From Halobacillus_B rhizosphaerae (GTDB lineage: Bacteria; Bacillota; Bacilli; Bacillales; Halobacillaceae): 64,000 nt of DNA. Each line of letters opens with the position of its first letter. Position 1 is the first letter of the stretch. The DNA lies in NCBI RefSeq assembly GCF_046719735.1, contig NZ_JAUTWQ010000018.1, forward strand, positions 36,211 through 100,210, given 5' to 3'. This document shows positions 8,420 to 16,488 of this stretch, in pieces. Below the pieces are notes generated by a model. That model was not told the DNA's origin, did no database searches, and saw nothing but the letters and a program-made list of their open reading frames with translations. Both the position numbers and the translations under genes were made by a program.

Positions 8420-8587
8420 TCAATCGTTTCTTTCAAATACATAACGTATTAAAAACACACCACCCAAGAGTAATGGAAAACCTATCAGTATATAATATAT
8501 ATTTCTAGCTATTGCAAGGACACTCCCCAAATAATTGAAGAGAAACATCCAAATGATGATTAGAATATATTTGAACCAATCCTTCAT
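8420..8587 (-). CDS. Small two-TM membrane protein
   Basis: This 55-residue protein (MKDWFKYILIIIWMF to FLIRYVFERND) has two hydrophobic helices, about residues 5-22 and 29-48. The ATG at 8587 has AAGGGGTC 4 nt upstream, which argues against longer in-frame versions. No function is recognised. Confidence 0.55.
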   Translation of the reverse strand: MKDWFKYILIIIWMFLFNYLGSVLAIARNIYYILIGFPLLLGGVFLIRYVFERND

Positions 8588-8627
8588 AATTGACCCCTTT
8601 ACGGCAAAACATGTCAGTTCCCTGGAT

Positions 8628-9536
8628 TTATTGTACACCAGAATCAATCAACAATTGAGGCGGTGAGGTAGTCAGTGTCGCTTCTACTCCCAGTGGCACT
8701 CCATAATTGGGCTGGCAATGACCAAAGAGAAAATTCTCAACCACAGGGAAGCGTGCATGAGCAAAGAAATTTTGCAGCACTTTTCTAATTTTAAAATGTT
8801 CATCTGGATCCGCTTGAAAGTTTCCTAAGACTACCCCTTGGACCTCATCAAACACCCCCGCCTGCTTGAGATGAGTGAGCATCAAGTCCACACGAAACGC
8901 TGGTTCTGCAACCTCCTCAATGAGGAGAATGCTCCCTTTCGATTTCACTTGATAAGGTGTTCCCAAACCACTGGTAAGCAGCGTTAGATTTCCTCCAGCC
9001 AAAGGTCCTTCACCTGTACCATGAGCGATCGTTTGGAGACGTGATGTGTGAGAATCATAGATGATAGACTCACCTGTAAACAAAGGTGCAAACGAGGAAG
9101 CGGTCTCTTTAGTGATTTGTTCGTCATTTAGATCGGATGCCACCATCGGTCCGTGGAAAGTAACCAGATCACTGAACTGTTGAATCGCATTCAAGAGATA
9201 GGTAATGTCACTGTAGCCCCAAAATATTTTAGGATTACTTTGAAGCTTTTCGTAATCAATCATAGGAGCAATCTTAGCTGACCCGAACCCTCCATTTGCG
9301 CAAAAAACACCTCGGATAGCCGGATCACTAAAGGCTTCATGCAAGTCAGCAAGGCGTTTTTCTCCGGCAGCTGCAAGGTCTTCCTCCGCATTGAAAACAT
9401 TTTTTCCAATGACGACATCGAGCCCCATTTCTTCTAATACACGTTGTCCCTGAAGTAAGTGCTCTCTGTCTGGCGGACCGGCCGGGGCAATAACGGCAAC
9501 CCGATCGCCTTTTTGTAAGGAACTAGGCTTTATCAT
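8628..9536 (-). CDS. LD-carboxypeptidase, peptidase S66 family
   Basis: This 302-residue cytosolic serine peptidase of the LdcA/MccF/YkfA family cleaves the L,D-bond in peptidoglycan tetrapeptides during muropeptide recycling, or detoxifies microcin-like conjugates. The catalytic Ser109 lies in the GYSDIT nucleophile elbow. LLIEEV supplies the acid (Glu207 or Glu208) and FGHC the histidine (His273). The N-terminal region KPSSLQKGDRVAVIAPAGP and ANGGFGSAKI are typical. Length agrees with the family. Its end lies only 40 nt from the start of the small membrane protein downstream. Confidence 0.92.
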   Translation of the reverse strand: MIKPSSLQKGDRVAVIAPAGPPDREHLLQGQRVLEEMGLDVVIGKNVFNAEEDLAAAGEKRLADLHEAFSDPAIRGVFCANGGFGSAKIAPMIDYEKLQSNPKIFWGYSDITYLLNAIQQFSDLVTFHGPMVASDLNDEQITKETASSFAPLFTGESIIYDSHTSRLQTIAHGTGEGPLAGGNLTLLTSGLGTPYQVKSKGSILLIEEVAEPAFRVDLMLTHLKQAGVFDEVQGVVLGNFQADPDEHFKIRKVLQNFFAHARFPVVENFLFGHCQPNYGVPLGVEATLTTSPPQLLIDSGVQ

Positions 9537-9557
9537 AAACTTTTCTCCTTCCCATGG

Positions 9558-9968
9558 TTATTTAACTGGAACTTCATATTTTTGTTCAAGATGATAAGAA
9601 AGATAGAAGTAGACTACTAACAATATCGAGAACCCTGCCAACACATTGATGAACCATAATGGAGAAGAATATAAGCCGAAGAAAGTAGATACAAATACTC
9701 CAAATACCATTCCCGCAACTATGTACGCTATCAACTTGTAGACAAAGATAGGTTTTAATAGATAATCAATCAAAGCAGATAGTGGCAGGGCTAAGAGGAT
9801 TATGATAGGAAGTGCGTACATACAAATCCATGAAAAAGAAGCAAAATCTGAAGGGTTATGCACACCATGCCCATGAGTCGTTGGCTCATAAAGGATGGAA
9901 CCATATAATAAAGATACAATGATCGTAGCTGCGATAATGGAAAATAACCTTATTAACATTAATTTCAT
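9558..9968 (-). CDS. Four-TM membrane protein, copy 2 of a tandem pair
   Basis: This 136-residue integral membrane protein has four predicted helices (about residues 5-25, 48-70, 77-100 and 105-127). It is a paralogue of the adjacent upstream gene: both share an opening RLFS, LPLS.(L/I)ID near residue 60 and FG(L/M)(Y/W)S.P..I followed by a last helix. The ribosome-binding site is poor and the upstream stop lies 4 nt before the start, which suggests translational coupling. Function unknown. Confidence 0.65.
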   Translation of the reverse strand: MKLMLIRLFSIIAATIIVSLLYGSILYEPTTHGHGVHNPSDFASFSWICMYALPIIILLALPLSALIDYLLKPIFVYKLIAYIVAGMVFGVFVSTFFGLYSSPLWFINVLAGFSILLVVYFYLSYHLEQKYEVPVK

Positions 9969-9972
9969 CGGT

Positions 9973-10404
9973 CTATACTTTCTGCGGTCTTTCTATAAAA
10001 ACTTTTTCAAATAAATAAGTAAAATGAAAGAATACAATCATAGAAATACAACTTACTAACATCAGGTTTCTAATAAATATAGGTTTGCTCCACATGCCAA
10101 ACCATATTACAATTAGCAAACCAATCATGCACCCTAATAAAAAATATGATAATAGCATGGAAGAATATTTCCTGCTGAAAAAATTGATTTGTAATTGATC
10201 AATGATAACGGACAAAGGTAACCCTGCAAAAAGAAATAATGGAACGATATACATCCCGCCCCAGACAACTCCGCCCCAATAAGGATATGTATTACTTATG
10301 CTTCGAGTGGCAGGAAAAACAAAGTAGATAAGATAGGTATAGACTAATGTAAGAACTATGGAAGTCGTTACATTTGAAAATAATCTTGTAACTAAAGATT
10401 GCAT
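9973..10404 (-). CDS. Four-TM membrane protein, copy 1 of a tandem pair
   Basis: This 143-residue paralogue of the downstream gene also has four hydrophobic helices, with AGLPLSVIIDQL in the middle loop. The ATG at 10404 follows GGAGGAG by 3 nt. A TTG at 10416 would put that site inside the gene and is rejected. The two genes form a tight two-cistron unit. The role is unknown. Confidence 0.65.
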   Translation of the reverse strand: MQSLVTRLFSNVTTSIVLTLVYTYLIYFVFPATRSISNTYPYWGGVVWGGMYIVPLFLFAGLPLSVIIDQLQINFFSRKYSSMLLSYFLLGCMIGLLIVIWFGMWSKPIFIRNLMLVSCISMIVFFHFTYLFEKVFIERPQKV

Positions 10405-10473
10405 AAACTCCTCCAACCTGTACGTGATAATATGTGATTTTCTGAATTTAAATAAAGAAACAGTCTTCTTCTC

Positions 10474-11016
10474 CTACTGTAGCCTTCCCGGTTTCAGATC
10501 TGAAACCAGCATTCCATATACAAGGCTGTCTGTCCACTCCCCCTTACTCCAGTAATCCTGTAAAAAGTGAGCTTCCTTTCTCATCCCTATTCGTTCACAC
10601 AACCTTTGTGATGCCAAATTCCTCGCATCAAGATTCGCTTGGATCCGGTGCACCTTCACTGCGTGGAATAATTTTCTCACTAAATGACTCACGGCTTCTG
10701 TTGCAAATCCTTTTCCTGAAGTTTCAGCCGAAAAACTGTACCCTATTTCAACCGTATCCTTCATCCCTGTATACCATACAGCCAAATCCCCAATCACCTT
10801 CTGATGCTCCACCACTGCCAGATTTAAGCCGGTTTCCTTGGTAAGAGAATGGTTGTTTAATTTTTTATCGAAGGATTCCTGCATGCTTTCCCGTCTCCAT
10901 TTCTCATGCAGTAGATATTTACAGGTCTCCTCGTTATTGTAAATGTGAAACACTTCTTCTAGATCATCGCTTTTAAATGGCCGAATTATTAATCTTTCTG
11001 TAGTGAATTCCAACAT
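10474..11016 (-). CDS. GNAT acetyltransferase, RimJ/RimL type
   Basis: This 180-residue acetyltransferase has the LEFTTERLIIRPFKSDDLEEVF opening typical of RimJ/RimL proteins, then VEIGYSFSAETSGKGFATEAV (SGKGFA acetyl-CoA loop) and NLDARNLASQRLCERIGMRKEA. The start is set at ATG 11016, with AAGGAG 5 nt upstream, rather than the GTG two codons earlier. It is one of three GNAT genes in the first 11 kb. The acceptor is unknown. Confidence 0.85.
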   Translation of the reverse strand: MLEFTTERLIIRPFKSDDLEEVFHIYNNEETCKYLLHEKWRRESMQESFDKKLNNHSLTKETGLNLAVVEHQKVIGDLAVWYTGMKDTVEIGYSFSAETSGKGFATEAVSHLVRKLFHAVKVHRIQANLDARNLASQRLCERIGMRKEAHFLQDYWSKGEWTDSLVYGMLVSDLKPGRLQ

Positions 11017-11212
11017 AATCACTCCTTACCATAGTTTGTTTATTTAGCAAACATAAAGAATTTCATTGGGACCTCCATCGTTTGCCGGAATGACCTCTTA
11101 GTTTTGTTTTTAAAGTTTCCCATCTGATCTTCAGCCTCTTCTATCACCTTTTCCAACAAAATCACCTGTGATAGGCTGATGATTAGCTGACTTTAATGAA
11201 AGGAGTATTCTA

Positions 11213-11386
11213 TTGAATTCCTATACTTTGAGCGTTTACTTTGTTCTTACTCTTATAGCTTACTTAATCACTGGCCCCTATGGTCCTGTAGTAGCTCTGG
11301 TCATTATCGTTCCCATACAAATAGTAATTCTTCTTACAAAAGTGCTAAAAAAGTTAAATGAAATTGATCAGAAGCTGAATGGATAA
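11213..11386 (+). CDS. 57-residue membrane peptide
   Basis: This small gene starts with TTG and has AAAGGAG 6 nt upstream. The predicted product begins MNSYTLSVYFVLTLIAYLIT, has a second hydrophobic stretch VVALVIIVPIQIVILL, and ends in a charged amphipathic tail (KVLKKLNEIDQKLNG). It could be a membrane-anchored regulatory peptide or a toxin-like small protein. Its stop lies 1 nt from the end of the convergent lipoprotein gene. The ribosome site and composition support it. No homologue is recognised. Confidence 0.5.
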   Translation: MNSYTLSVYFVLTLIAYLITGPYGPVVALVIIVPIQIVILLTKVLKKLNEIDQKLNG

Positions 11387-11387
11387 A

Positions 11388-11744
11388 TCACTCCTTTTCA
11401 ACAATAATTTTACTCGCAGCTCGATGGTCAATTTCATTATTTTTCCCTTTATCCTTCACCCATACATGTACTATTGGATGCTCGGTTTCTCTTACAAATT
11501 TCTTTAACTGATCAAATCTTTCTACTTCTCCACTAATCTCTGTATTATCATCAATTAGAACTTCGTATGTCGGATATTGTGCTTCAGGATCAATATCGTC
11601 CTCTCCTACTAGGATACTGTTTTCCTTTACTTCAAGTATTACCCCCTGGAAATCAGCATTGTACTCATGATCATCTACACGTCCGCAAGCGACTATGATT
11701 AGCACTAACAATATGGATAAACTCTTCATTAAGTTCTTTTGCAT
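11388..11744 (-). CDS. DUF3221-like lipoprotein
   Basis: This 118-residue lipoprotein has a signal peptide and lipobox (ILLVLIIVAC) with the lipidated Cys near residue 21. The mature domain (FQGVILEVKENSILVGEDD, then YEVLIDDNTEISG and VHVWVKDKG) resembles the small DUF3221 OB-like domain of Bacillus YobA-type lipoproteins of unknown role. The ATG at 11744 follows AAAGGGGGA closely, and upstream in-frame codons lack a site. Confidence 0.75.
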   Translation of the reverse strand: MQKNLMKSLSILLVLIIVACGRVDDHEYNADFQGVILEVKENSILVGEDDIDPEAQYPTYEVLIDDNTEISGEVERFDQLKKFVRETEHPIVHVWVKDKGKNNEIDHRAASKIIVEKE

Positions 11745-11863
11745 AGTTCCCCCTTTAGCAAATAGCTTAAGACTCAGGAAGCATTTAAACCTCTTCAAAA
11801 AAGGACTTTTTAAAAAAAGGAACGAACTCTATTATAGTGATATGTACTATGAGGAGGAAAAAA

Positions 11864-12232
11864 ATGAGCGATCATTTATTCAATGGTATTCATTACTTTA
11901 GAATCCCTGTCGTAGACTTGAATGAATCAGTGTCTTGGTATTCAGATTGTTTAAAGTTTAGATTAAAGTTTAACCGAGGGGATTTAGCTGTGTTTGAGCT
12001 TGAAAATGGTCCGCTGTTCGTTTTAGTAGAAGCAGATAAGGATTCCCGCGGTCATTTTCTTAAGAATGGTCAACCCGAGTTTTCGGTGGGGCTTACCACT
12101 TCTGATATTCATCAACTGTACGACTACTTAGCTGGTAAAGGGGTGAAATTAGAGTCTATCGAGGAGGATGATGGCCATCAGTTTTTTCATTTTTATGATC
12201 CGAGCGGCAACAAACTTCAAGTACATAACTAA
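11864..12232 (+). CDS. VOC superfamily (glyoxalase/bleomycin-resistance fold) protein
   Basis: This 122-residue single VOC module contains two beta-alpha-beta-beta-beta repeats: GIHYFRIPVVDLNESVSWYSDCLKFRL, then FSVGLTTSDIHQLYDYLAGKGVKLES and HFYDPSGNKLQVHN. Such dimers bind a divalent metal and serve as glyoxalases, dioxygenases or drug-binding proteins. The exact role is not evident. The start follows GAGGAGG by about 6 nt, and an upstream in-frame ATG at 11837 lies before that site. Confidence 0.85.
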   Translation: MSDHLFNGIHYFRIPVVDLNESVSWYSDCLKFRLKFNRGDLAVFELENGPLFVLVEADKDSRGHFLKNGQPEFSVGLTTSDIHQLYDYLAGKGVKLESIEEDDGHQFFHFYDPSGNKLQVHN

Positions 12233-12328
12233 ACTAAAAGCTGCCCTTCACATTCCAACCTCTCCTCTTGAGATTTCCTGCTCCTTCCATTATTACAACA
12301 TTTATAATAATGGGCAAGGCGCATAAAA

Positions 12329-12368
12329 AACCTCCCCAACGATTACTGTGAGAATCGTTGGGGAGGTT
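12329..12368 (-). terminator. Rho-independent terminator of the NlpC/P60 gene
   Basis: A 16-bp perfect stem (AACCTCCCCAACGATT and complement) with an 8-nt loop is followed by TTTTTT in the minus direction, 17 nt after the hydrolase stop codon. Confidence 0.92.
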
Positions 12369-12384
12369 GATTTGAATGGATTTT

Positions 12385-13731
12385 CTATTCTACTACTCTT
12401 CGTACCACACCATTAAACGCTGCTCTCCAATAAGAATTGTTCATCGAATCAATGGAGACACCAGAAGAACTATTATCATCTAAGAATCTTCCATTCCCAA
12501 GGTAGATTCCTACGTGACCATTGGTTTTATACGTATCGAAGAAGACAATATCTCCTCGCTGCATGGAAGAAGCACTGACTCTTCTGCCTCGGTTAACTAG
12601 AGTGTTGGTACTTGTACCGGTTACCGATCCTAAATTAACTCCCGCTTGTGAATAAGCCCAGCGGACAAAGGAAGAGCAATCAAAGGAACGGTTCGCAATA
12701 TCCGTGCTATTACGGCCGCCTCCCCAATTGTAAGGAGAGCTCCCTACTAGAGAAGATCCCGCCTGAATAGCAGCCTCGATGGCTCCGCTACCTTTGTGCA
12801 CGGTGCCTGTCAATTGCTGGGGCTTTGGCTCCTTGTGGGTAGTAGCTCCACTGTTGCTGGAGACCGTTTTATTACTTTTTTCGCTTTTACTTTGAGCTTC
12901 AGCTTGAGCTTGCTGTTTCTCACGTTCTCTTCGGGCTCTCTCTTCCTCCCGTTTCTTTTCAGCGAGTTCTTCTTTTCTTTTTTCTTCTTCAATTAACTTT
13001 TGCTCTTGGCTCGATAACTGATTGGATTCCTGCTTCAGTTGGTCAAGCTCCTTAGTAGTAAGCATACTTTCCTGTTTCATCTTTTCAATTAAACTGTTCT
13101 TTTCGTCCATTTGATATTGCAGCTGGACTTTAACACTTTCAAGTTCTTCTAAAGCATTTTTTTCCTGTTGTTCTTTTTCTTTAAGCTCTTTTTGATCCTT
13201 CTCCAGGTGCTGCTGGTTTTTCTTTTGTTCTTCCAGCAAATTCTGGTCTGCCTTTGCAATGGTGCTGACCGCTGTTGCTCTTTCAATAAAATCACCGAAA
13301 TCCTGCGAACCCATTAACACACTTAAATAACTTCGATCTGTATCGTTAACTTGCAAAGCACGCGCTCGCTTTTTCAGTACGCCCATACGCTCTTTAATTT
13401 TCTGTTTCGTCTTTTTAATATCGGCTTTTAAAGCGGTCATTTCTTTTTTGGTTTGTTCAATTTTTTCGTTTAATTCAGCCACTTTTTCATTCGTTTGATC
13501 TACTTTTGCAGTGATTTGTTTTAAAGCATCCTTCATTTCTGCTTTATTCTGCTCTAATTTCGTTAATTTTTCTTTTTTAGCATCCATGCTTTTTTCTACT
13601 TCGTCCTGCTTATTATGTATATCTTCCATTTTATCCTGAGAACTATCATCTGCTAATACAACTTGATGGTCAAATAAACCTAGTAAACTAATAAACAACA
13701 AAGGGATCATAACCTTATTTATTTGTTTCAC
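12385..13731 (-). CDS. CwlO-like D,L-endopeptidase (coiled coil plus NlpC/P60)
   Basis: This 448-residue secreted cell-wall hydrolase has a Sec signal peptide (to about residue 27, VVLADDS). A long coiled coil follows at residues 30-280, then a Ser/Thr-rich linker and a C-terminal NlpC/P60 domain at about 315-448. Catalytic residues are Cys352 in FDCSSFVRWAY and His406 in NGHVGIYLGNGRF. Bacillus CwlO has the same design and cuts D-gamma-Glu-mDAP bonds during cylinder elongation, with its coiled coil controlled by the FtsEX complex. A WalR-type box and an extended -10 promoter upstream support a CwlO-like role. The start is a GTG behind GGAGG. CwlO itself is the likely orthologue but this is not proved. 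Confidence 0.9.
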   Translation of the reverse strand: MKQINKVMIPLLFISLLGLFDHQVVLADDSSQDKMEDIHNKQDEVEKSMDAKKEKLTKLEQNKAEMKDALKQITAKVDQTNEKVAELNEKIEQTKKEMTALKADIKKTKQKIKERMGVLKKRARALQVNDTDRSYLSVLMGSQDFGDFIERATAVSTIAKADQNLLEEQKKNQQHLEKDQKELKEKEQQEKNALEELESVKVQLQYQMDEKNSLIEKMKQESMLTTKELDQLKQESNQLSSQEQKLIEEEKRKEELAEKKREEERARREREKQQAQAEAQSKSEKSNKTVSSNSGATTHKEPKPQQLTGTVHKGSGAIEAAIQAGSSLVGSSPYNWGGGRNSTDIANRSFDCSSFVRWAYSQAGVNLGSVTGTSTNTLVNRGRRVSASSMQRGDIVFFDTYKTNGHVGIYLGNGRFLDDNSSSGVSIDSMNNSYWRAAFNGVVRRVVE

Positions 13732-13773
13732 TTAAATCCTCCTATTGACAATAATCTCAACTAGTCCGTATTT

Positions 13774-13840
13774 ATTATAGCAAGTAAGATTCGACATAAA
13801 CAGACAATTAATATTACAAGTTTATTTCAAAATGATTACA
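13774..13840 (-). promoter_or_regulatory. WalR-type box and extended -10 promoter of the CwlO-like gene
   Basis: In the minus direction three half-sites are spaced exactly 5 nt apart: TGTAAT (13840-13835), TGAAAT (13829-13824) and TGTAAT (13818-13813). This fits the WalR/YycF consensus TGTWAH-N5-TGTWAH, with the middle unit imperfect. The -10 is TGCTATAAT (TATAAT at 13779-13774), and no good -35 is present, as expected for an activator-dependent promoter. Control of cell-wall hydrolases by WalRK is established in B. subtilis. Confidence 0.75.
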
Positions 13841-14050
13841 AAGTCGTAGGAATGGTAGTTTCGTATAAACAATGGCTACAAATTTCATATTTCCCAGAGA
13901 AGAAAATAGAGTAAATGACTTGAAGAAAGACTTGAAAGCTTCAAAGTGCTTACCTGGATAACCTATCACTAAGCATAAACATTTGATCCCTCCCCCATCC
14001 CCGATAAAATAAAGACAAGCAACAATAATAGAACTAGTGAGGTGGCAACT

Positions 14051-14959
14051 ATGAAACTTGGAATCATCGGTTTAGGCGACATTGCTAAAAAGGCATACTT
14101 ACCCGTTCTTTCGGAAAGAGAAGACCTTGAACTCATTCTGTGTACACGAAACGCAGACACGCGAAAAACACTGGCTAGAAAATATAGAATCAATGAAACC
14201 GTAGAGACAGTCGAAGAATTAATCGAATGGGAGATCGACGCAGCGATTGTTAGTGCGGCAACAGTAGCGCATGCAGAGATTGCTGAAAAGCTTCTTAAGA
14301 ACTGGATCCCCACCTACATCGACAAACCGATTTCGCTCGATTTTAACGAAACCAATCGAATTGTTCAGCTTGCCAAAGGTTACGGTACGAAAGCCATGGT
14401 CGGCTTTAACAGAAGGTTTATCCCAAGCATCAAAGAACTCAAGACTCACGGGAAACCAGATCTCGTTCTTATCCAAAAAAATCGTTTTGCGCTGCCAGAT
14501 AAGGCTCGTAGATTTATCGTGGAAGATTTCGTCCATGTGGTCGATACGCTGAGGTTTCTTATGGATACCGAGGTGAAAGACGTGAAGGTGCAATCCCTGC
14601 AGAATGGCGGCAAGCTTGAACACGTGATCGTCCAGCTGGTTGGAGACGACTGTACCGCGATGGGCATGATGAATCGGAATGGCGGTGTGACCGAAGAGAT
14701 CATCGAATATACCGTGGATAACCATAAATATGTGGTGAACAACCTCACAGAAACCACCCACTATCATGACAAAGAAATCAATTTTTCTAAGCCAGGGGAC
14801 TGGGAGCCTACGCTTGCTAAACGGGGATTCTATCAAATTACTGATCACTTCATTGAGTGTGTGAAAAAGAACAAGGTGCCTTCGCCTTCGATTGAGGATT
14901 CGCTGAGGACGCACGAGATTTGTGAGCGGATAGTAGAGGCGGTTGAATCGGTTGATTAA
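14051..14959 (+). CDS. Gfo/Idh/MocA family NAD(P)-dependent oxidoreductase
   Basis: This 302-residue protein has an N-terminal Rossmann domain (MKLGIIGLGDIAKKAYLP) and the family's conserved YIDKPIS (EKP-type) motif near residue 93. An alpha/beta C-terminal domain with FVEDFVHVVDTLRFLM follows. Such enzymes oxidise or reduce sugars, inositols or related polyols. The substrate is not evident and no pathway gene is adjacent. ATG 14051 has GAGGTG at good spacing, while the GTG at 14042 lies inside that site. A terminator hairpin follows at about 45 nt. Confidence 0.9.
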   Translation: MKLGIIGLGDIAKKAYLPVLSEREDLELILCTRNADTRKTLARKYRINETVETVEELIEWEIDAAIVSAATVAHAEIAEKLLKNWIPTYIDKPISLDFNETNRIVQLAKGYGTKAMVGFNRRFIPSIKELKTHGKPDLVLIQKNRFALPDKARRFIVEDFVHVVDTLRFLMDTEVKDVKVQSLQNGGKLEHVIVQLVGDDCTAMGMMNRNGGVTEEIIEYTVDNHKYVVNNLTETTHYHDKEINFSKPGDWEPTLAKRGFYQITDHFIECVKKNKVPSPSIEDSLRTHEICERIVEAVESVD

Positions 14960-15003
14960 GAAAGGCTGAAACTCCTTTTTAGCTTACCGAAAAATAGATT
15001 AGA

Positions 15004-15037
15004 AAAAAGGCAGCGAATCAACATTCGCCGCCTTTTT
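15004..15037. terminator. Bidirectional Rho-independent terminator
   Basis: A hairpin with AAAAAGGC-GCGAAT against ATTCGC-GCCTTTTT (one mismatch, 4-nt loop) lies between convergent genes and ends in a T-run on both strands. Confidence 0.85.
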
Positions 15038-15114
15038 GGAGTGGACTTCTACTAATTCTTTTTCTTTAGACGAGGTTAAGTGAAAAACACAGCTTTCAAC
15101 ATTTGAAATACCTA

Positions 15115-16350
15115 TCAAGATTGGGCAATCCTCAAAGCGGTCTGGTAGAGGAGTTCTACCCCTTTCTGCAAATCTTCCATTTCAGAGTATTCCAGCGGGT
15201 TATGGCTAATGCCTTTTTCACTACGGACGAAGATCATCCCGTAGTCGCTGATGTACGACATAAATAACGCATCATGGAAGGGTCCGCTCATAAGTACAGG
15301 AGATTCATAGCCGAGTTTCTCGTCTTCTTCTTTCATAATCTCCTTGATCCAGTCAGCACAGTAACGCGGGTCACTTCGTGTGTCTTCACTGATGGAGTAG
15401 TCAAGGTTCAGCTCTTTGCTTGTATTTTCAATGATTGCATAGAGTTTCTTCTCCAGTTTCGTGCGGGCATCGAGGTCAATATCCCGAAGATCGATCGTGA
15501 ATTCGACTTTTTCAGGGATGATATTTCGAGAGTTAGGGAAGGTCTGAACACTGCCCACCGTTCCCACGGTATTAGGTGTTCCTTCACTGAGGACAAGTTC
15601 GTTAAATTCTTTCGTAATGACCGCCGCTCCGAGAAAAGCGTCCTGCCTTAAATGCATAGGAACGGATCCGGCGTGTCCGGCAAAGCCTTCTAACGTGACC
15701 GTCAGCCAGATCGGACCGGAGATGGCCGAGACAATACCGACGGGTTTATTTTGCGATTCGAGAACTGGTCCTTGTTCAATGTGCAGTTCAAGAAACGCTT
15801 CAATGTCCCCTTGTTTGTAAACCGGGCTTTGACTCAAATCAGGTTCCACTCCAAACTCTCTTAGCGCCTCAAGACGAGTGACCCCGTTCTTATCTTTCCG
15901 CTCCAGATCCTCTTCCTCAAGCTGGCCAATAATGCCTCGGACACCAAATACGCCTTTATTAAATCGGGATCCTTCTTCATCAGCAAAACAAATCACTTCA
16001 ATGGTGCGGTTCGGCTGAATCCCCTGATCTTTCATAGTATGTACAACTTCAATGGCTCCCAGGGCTCCTGCTGTGCCGTCAAACCGCCCGCCATAAGGCT
16101 GCGAATCAATGTGGGAACCGAGCATTAGTATAGGCTTGTCTGTTTCTTTTCCTTCCACTCTGCCGACTAAGCTTCCGAAGCCATCAATGTGAGTTTCCAG
16201 TCCTGCTTCCTCCATCCAAATCCGGACAACATCCACAGCTTCCCGGTCTTCTTTAGAATGGGCGAGACGGCAGACACCGGTTTCCCCGATTTTCCCTATC
16301 TCGGCCAGGGATTCGATATGCTCCTTGAAACGGGTATGGTTAATTTCCAT
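15115..16350 (-). CDS. M20 Zn-hydrolase, allantoate deiminase/N-carbamoyl-L-amino-acid hydrolase type
   Basis: This 411-residue dinuclear metal amidohydrolase belongs to the AllC/AmaB/HyuC branch of peptidase M20. Visible ligands are His80 in GSHIDSQ, Asp91 in GGRFDGTAG, Glu125/126 in FADEEGSRF, His in LELHIEQGPVLE and His in ISHNPLEYSE. These enzymes hydrolyse N-carbamoyl amino acids or allantoate in pyrimidine, hydantoin or purine catabolism. No hydantoinase or ureide genes are adjacent, so the substrate stays open. The start follows AGGAGAG. The divergent ArsR gene starts 138 nt away. Confidence 0.92.
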   Translation of the reverse strand: MEINHTRFKEHIESLAEIGKIGETGVCRLAHSKEDREAVDVVRIWMEEAGLETHIDGFGSLVGRVEGKETDKPILMLGSHIDSQPYGGRFDGTAGALGAIEVVHTMKDQGIQPNRTIEVICFADEEGSRFNKGVFGVRGIIGQLEEEDLERKDKNGVTRLEALREFGVEPDLSQSPVYKQGDIEAFLELHIEQGPVLESQNKPVGIVSAISGPIWLTVTLEGFAGHAGSVPMHLRQDAFLGAAVITKEFNELVLSEGTPNTVGTVGSVQTFPNSRNIIPEKVEFTIDLRDIDLDARTKLEKKLYAIIENTSKELNLDYSISEDTRSDPRYCADWIKEIMKEEDEKLGYESPVLMSGPFHDALFMSYISDYGMIFVRSEKGISHNPLEYSEMEDLQKGVELLYQTALRIAQS

Positions 16351-16451
16351 AATCTCTCTCCTCCTTTTTTTACCACTATATCAACATCTGAATACTCTGA
16401 CAATTAACATAGTGTTAAATACTGATCATTGCTCAGCAGCATGTCTGTTGA

Positions 16452-16481
16452 TTGACATATCGAAATTATTCGATTTATAAT
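16452..16481 (+). promoter_or_regulatory. ArsR promoter with embedded operator palindrome
   Basis: TTGACA (16452-16457) and TATAAT (16476-16481) are 18 nt apart. The spacer holds a perfect inverted repeat ATCGAA-ATTA-TTCGAT (16459-16474), an ideal position for repression by the ArsR protein encoded immediately downstream. Transcription would start near 16488, just before the ATG at 16489. Confidence 0.8.
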
Positions 16482-16488
16482 GCGAACT

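Noticed and set aside
12286..12313. CCATTATTA/TAATAATGG hairpin after the VOC gene
   Set aside because: The stem is AT-only and has no T-run, so it is not supported as a terminator.
12796..12996. Low-complexity frames over the coiled-coil linker of the CwlO-like gene
   Set aside because: Both arise from the Lys/Glu-rich repeat composition of the real gene.
14219..14914. 231-codon minus-strand frame over the Gfo/Idh/MocA gene
   Set aside because: It is His/Phe-rich shadow coding opposite an intact Rossmann-fold enzyme with a good start site.
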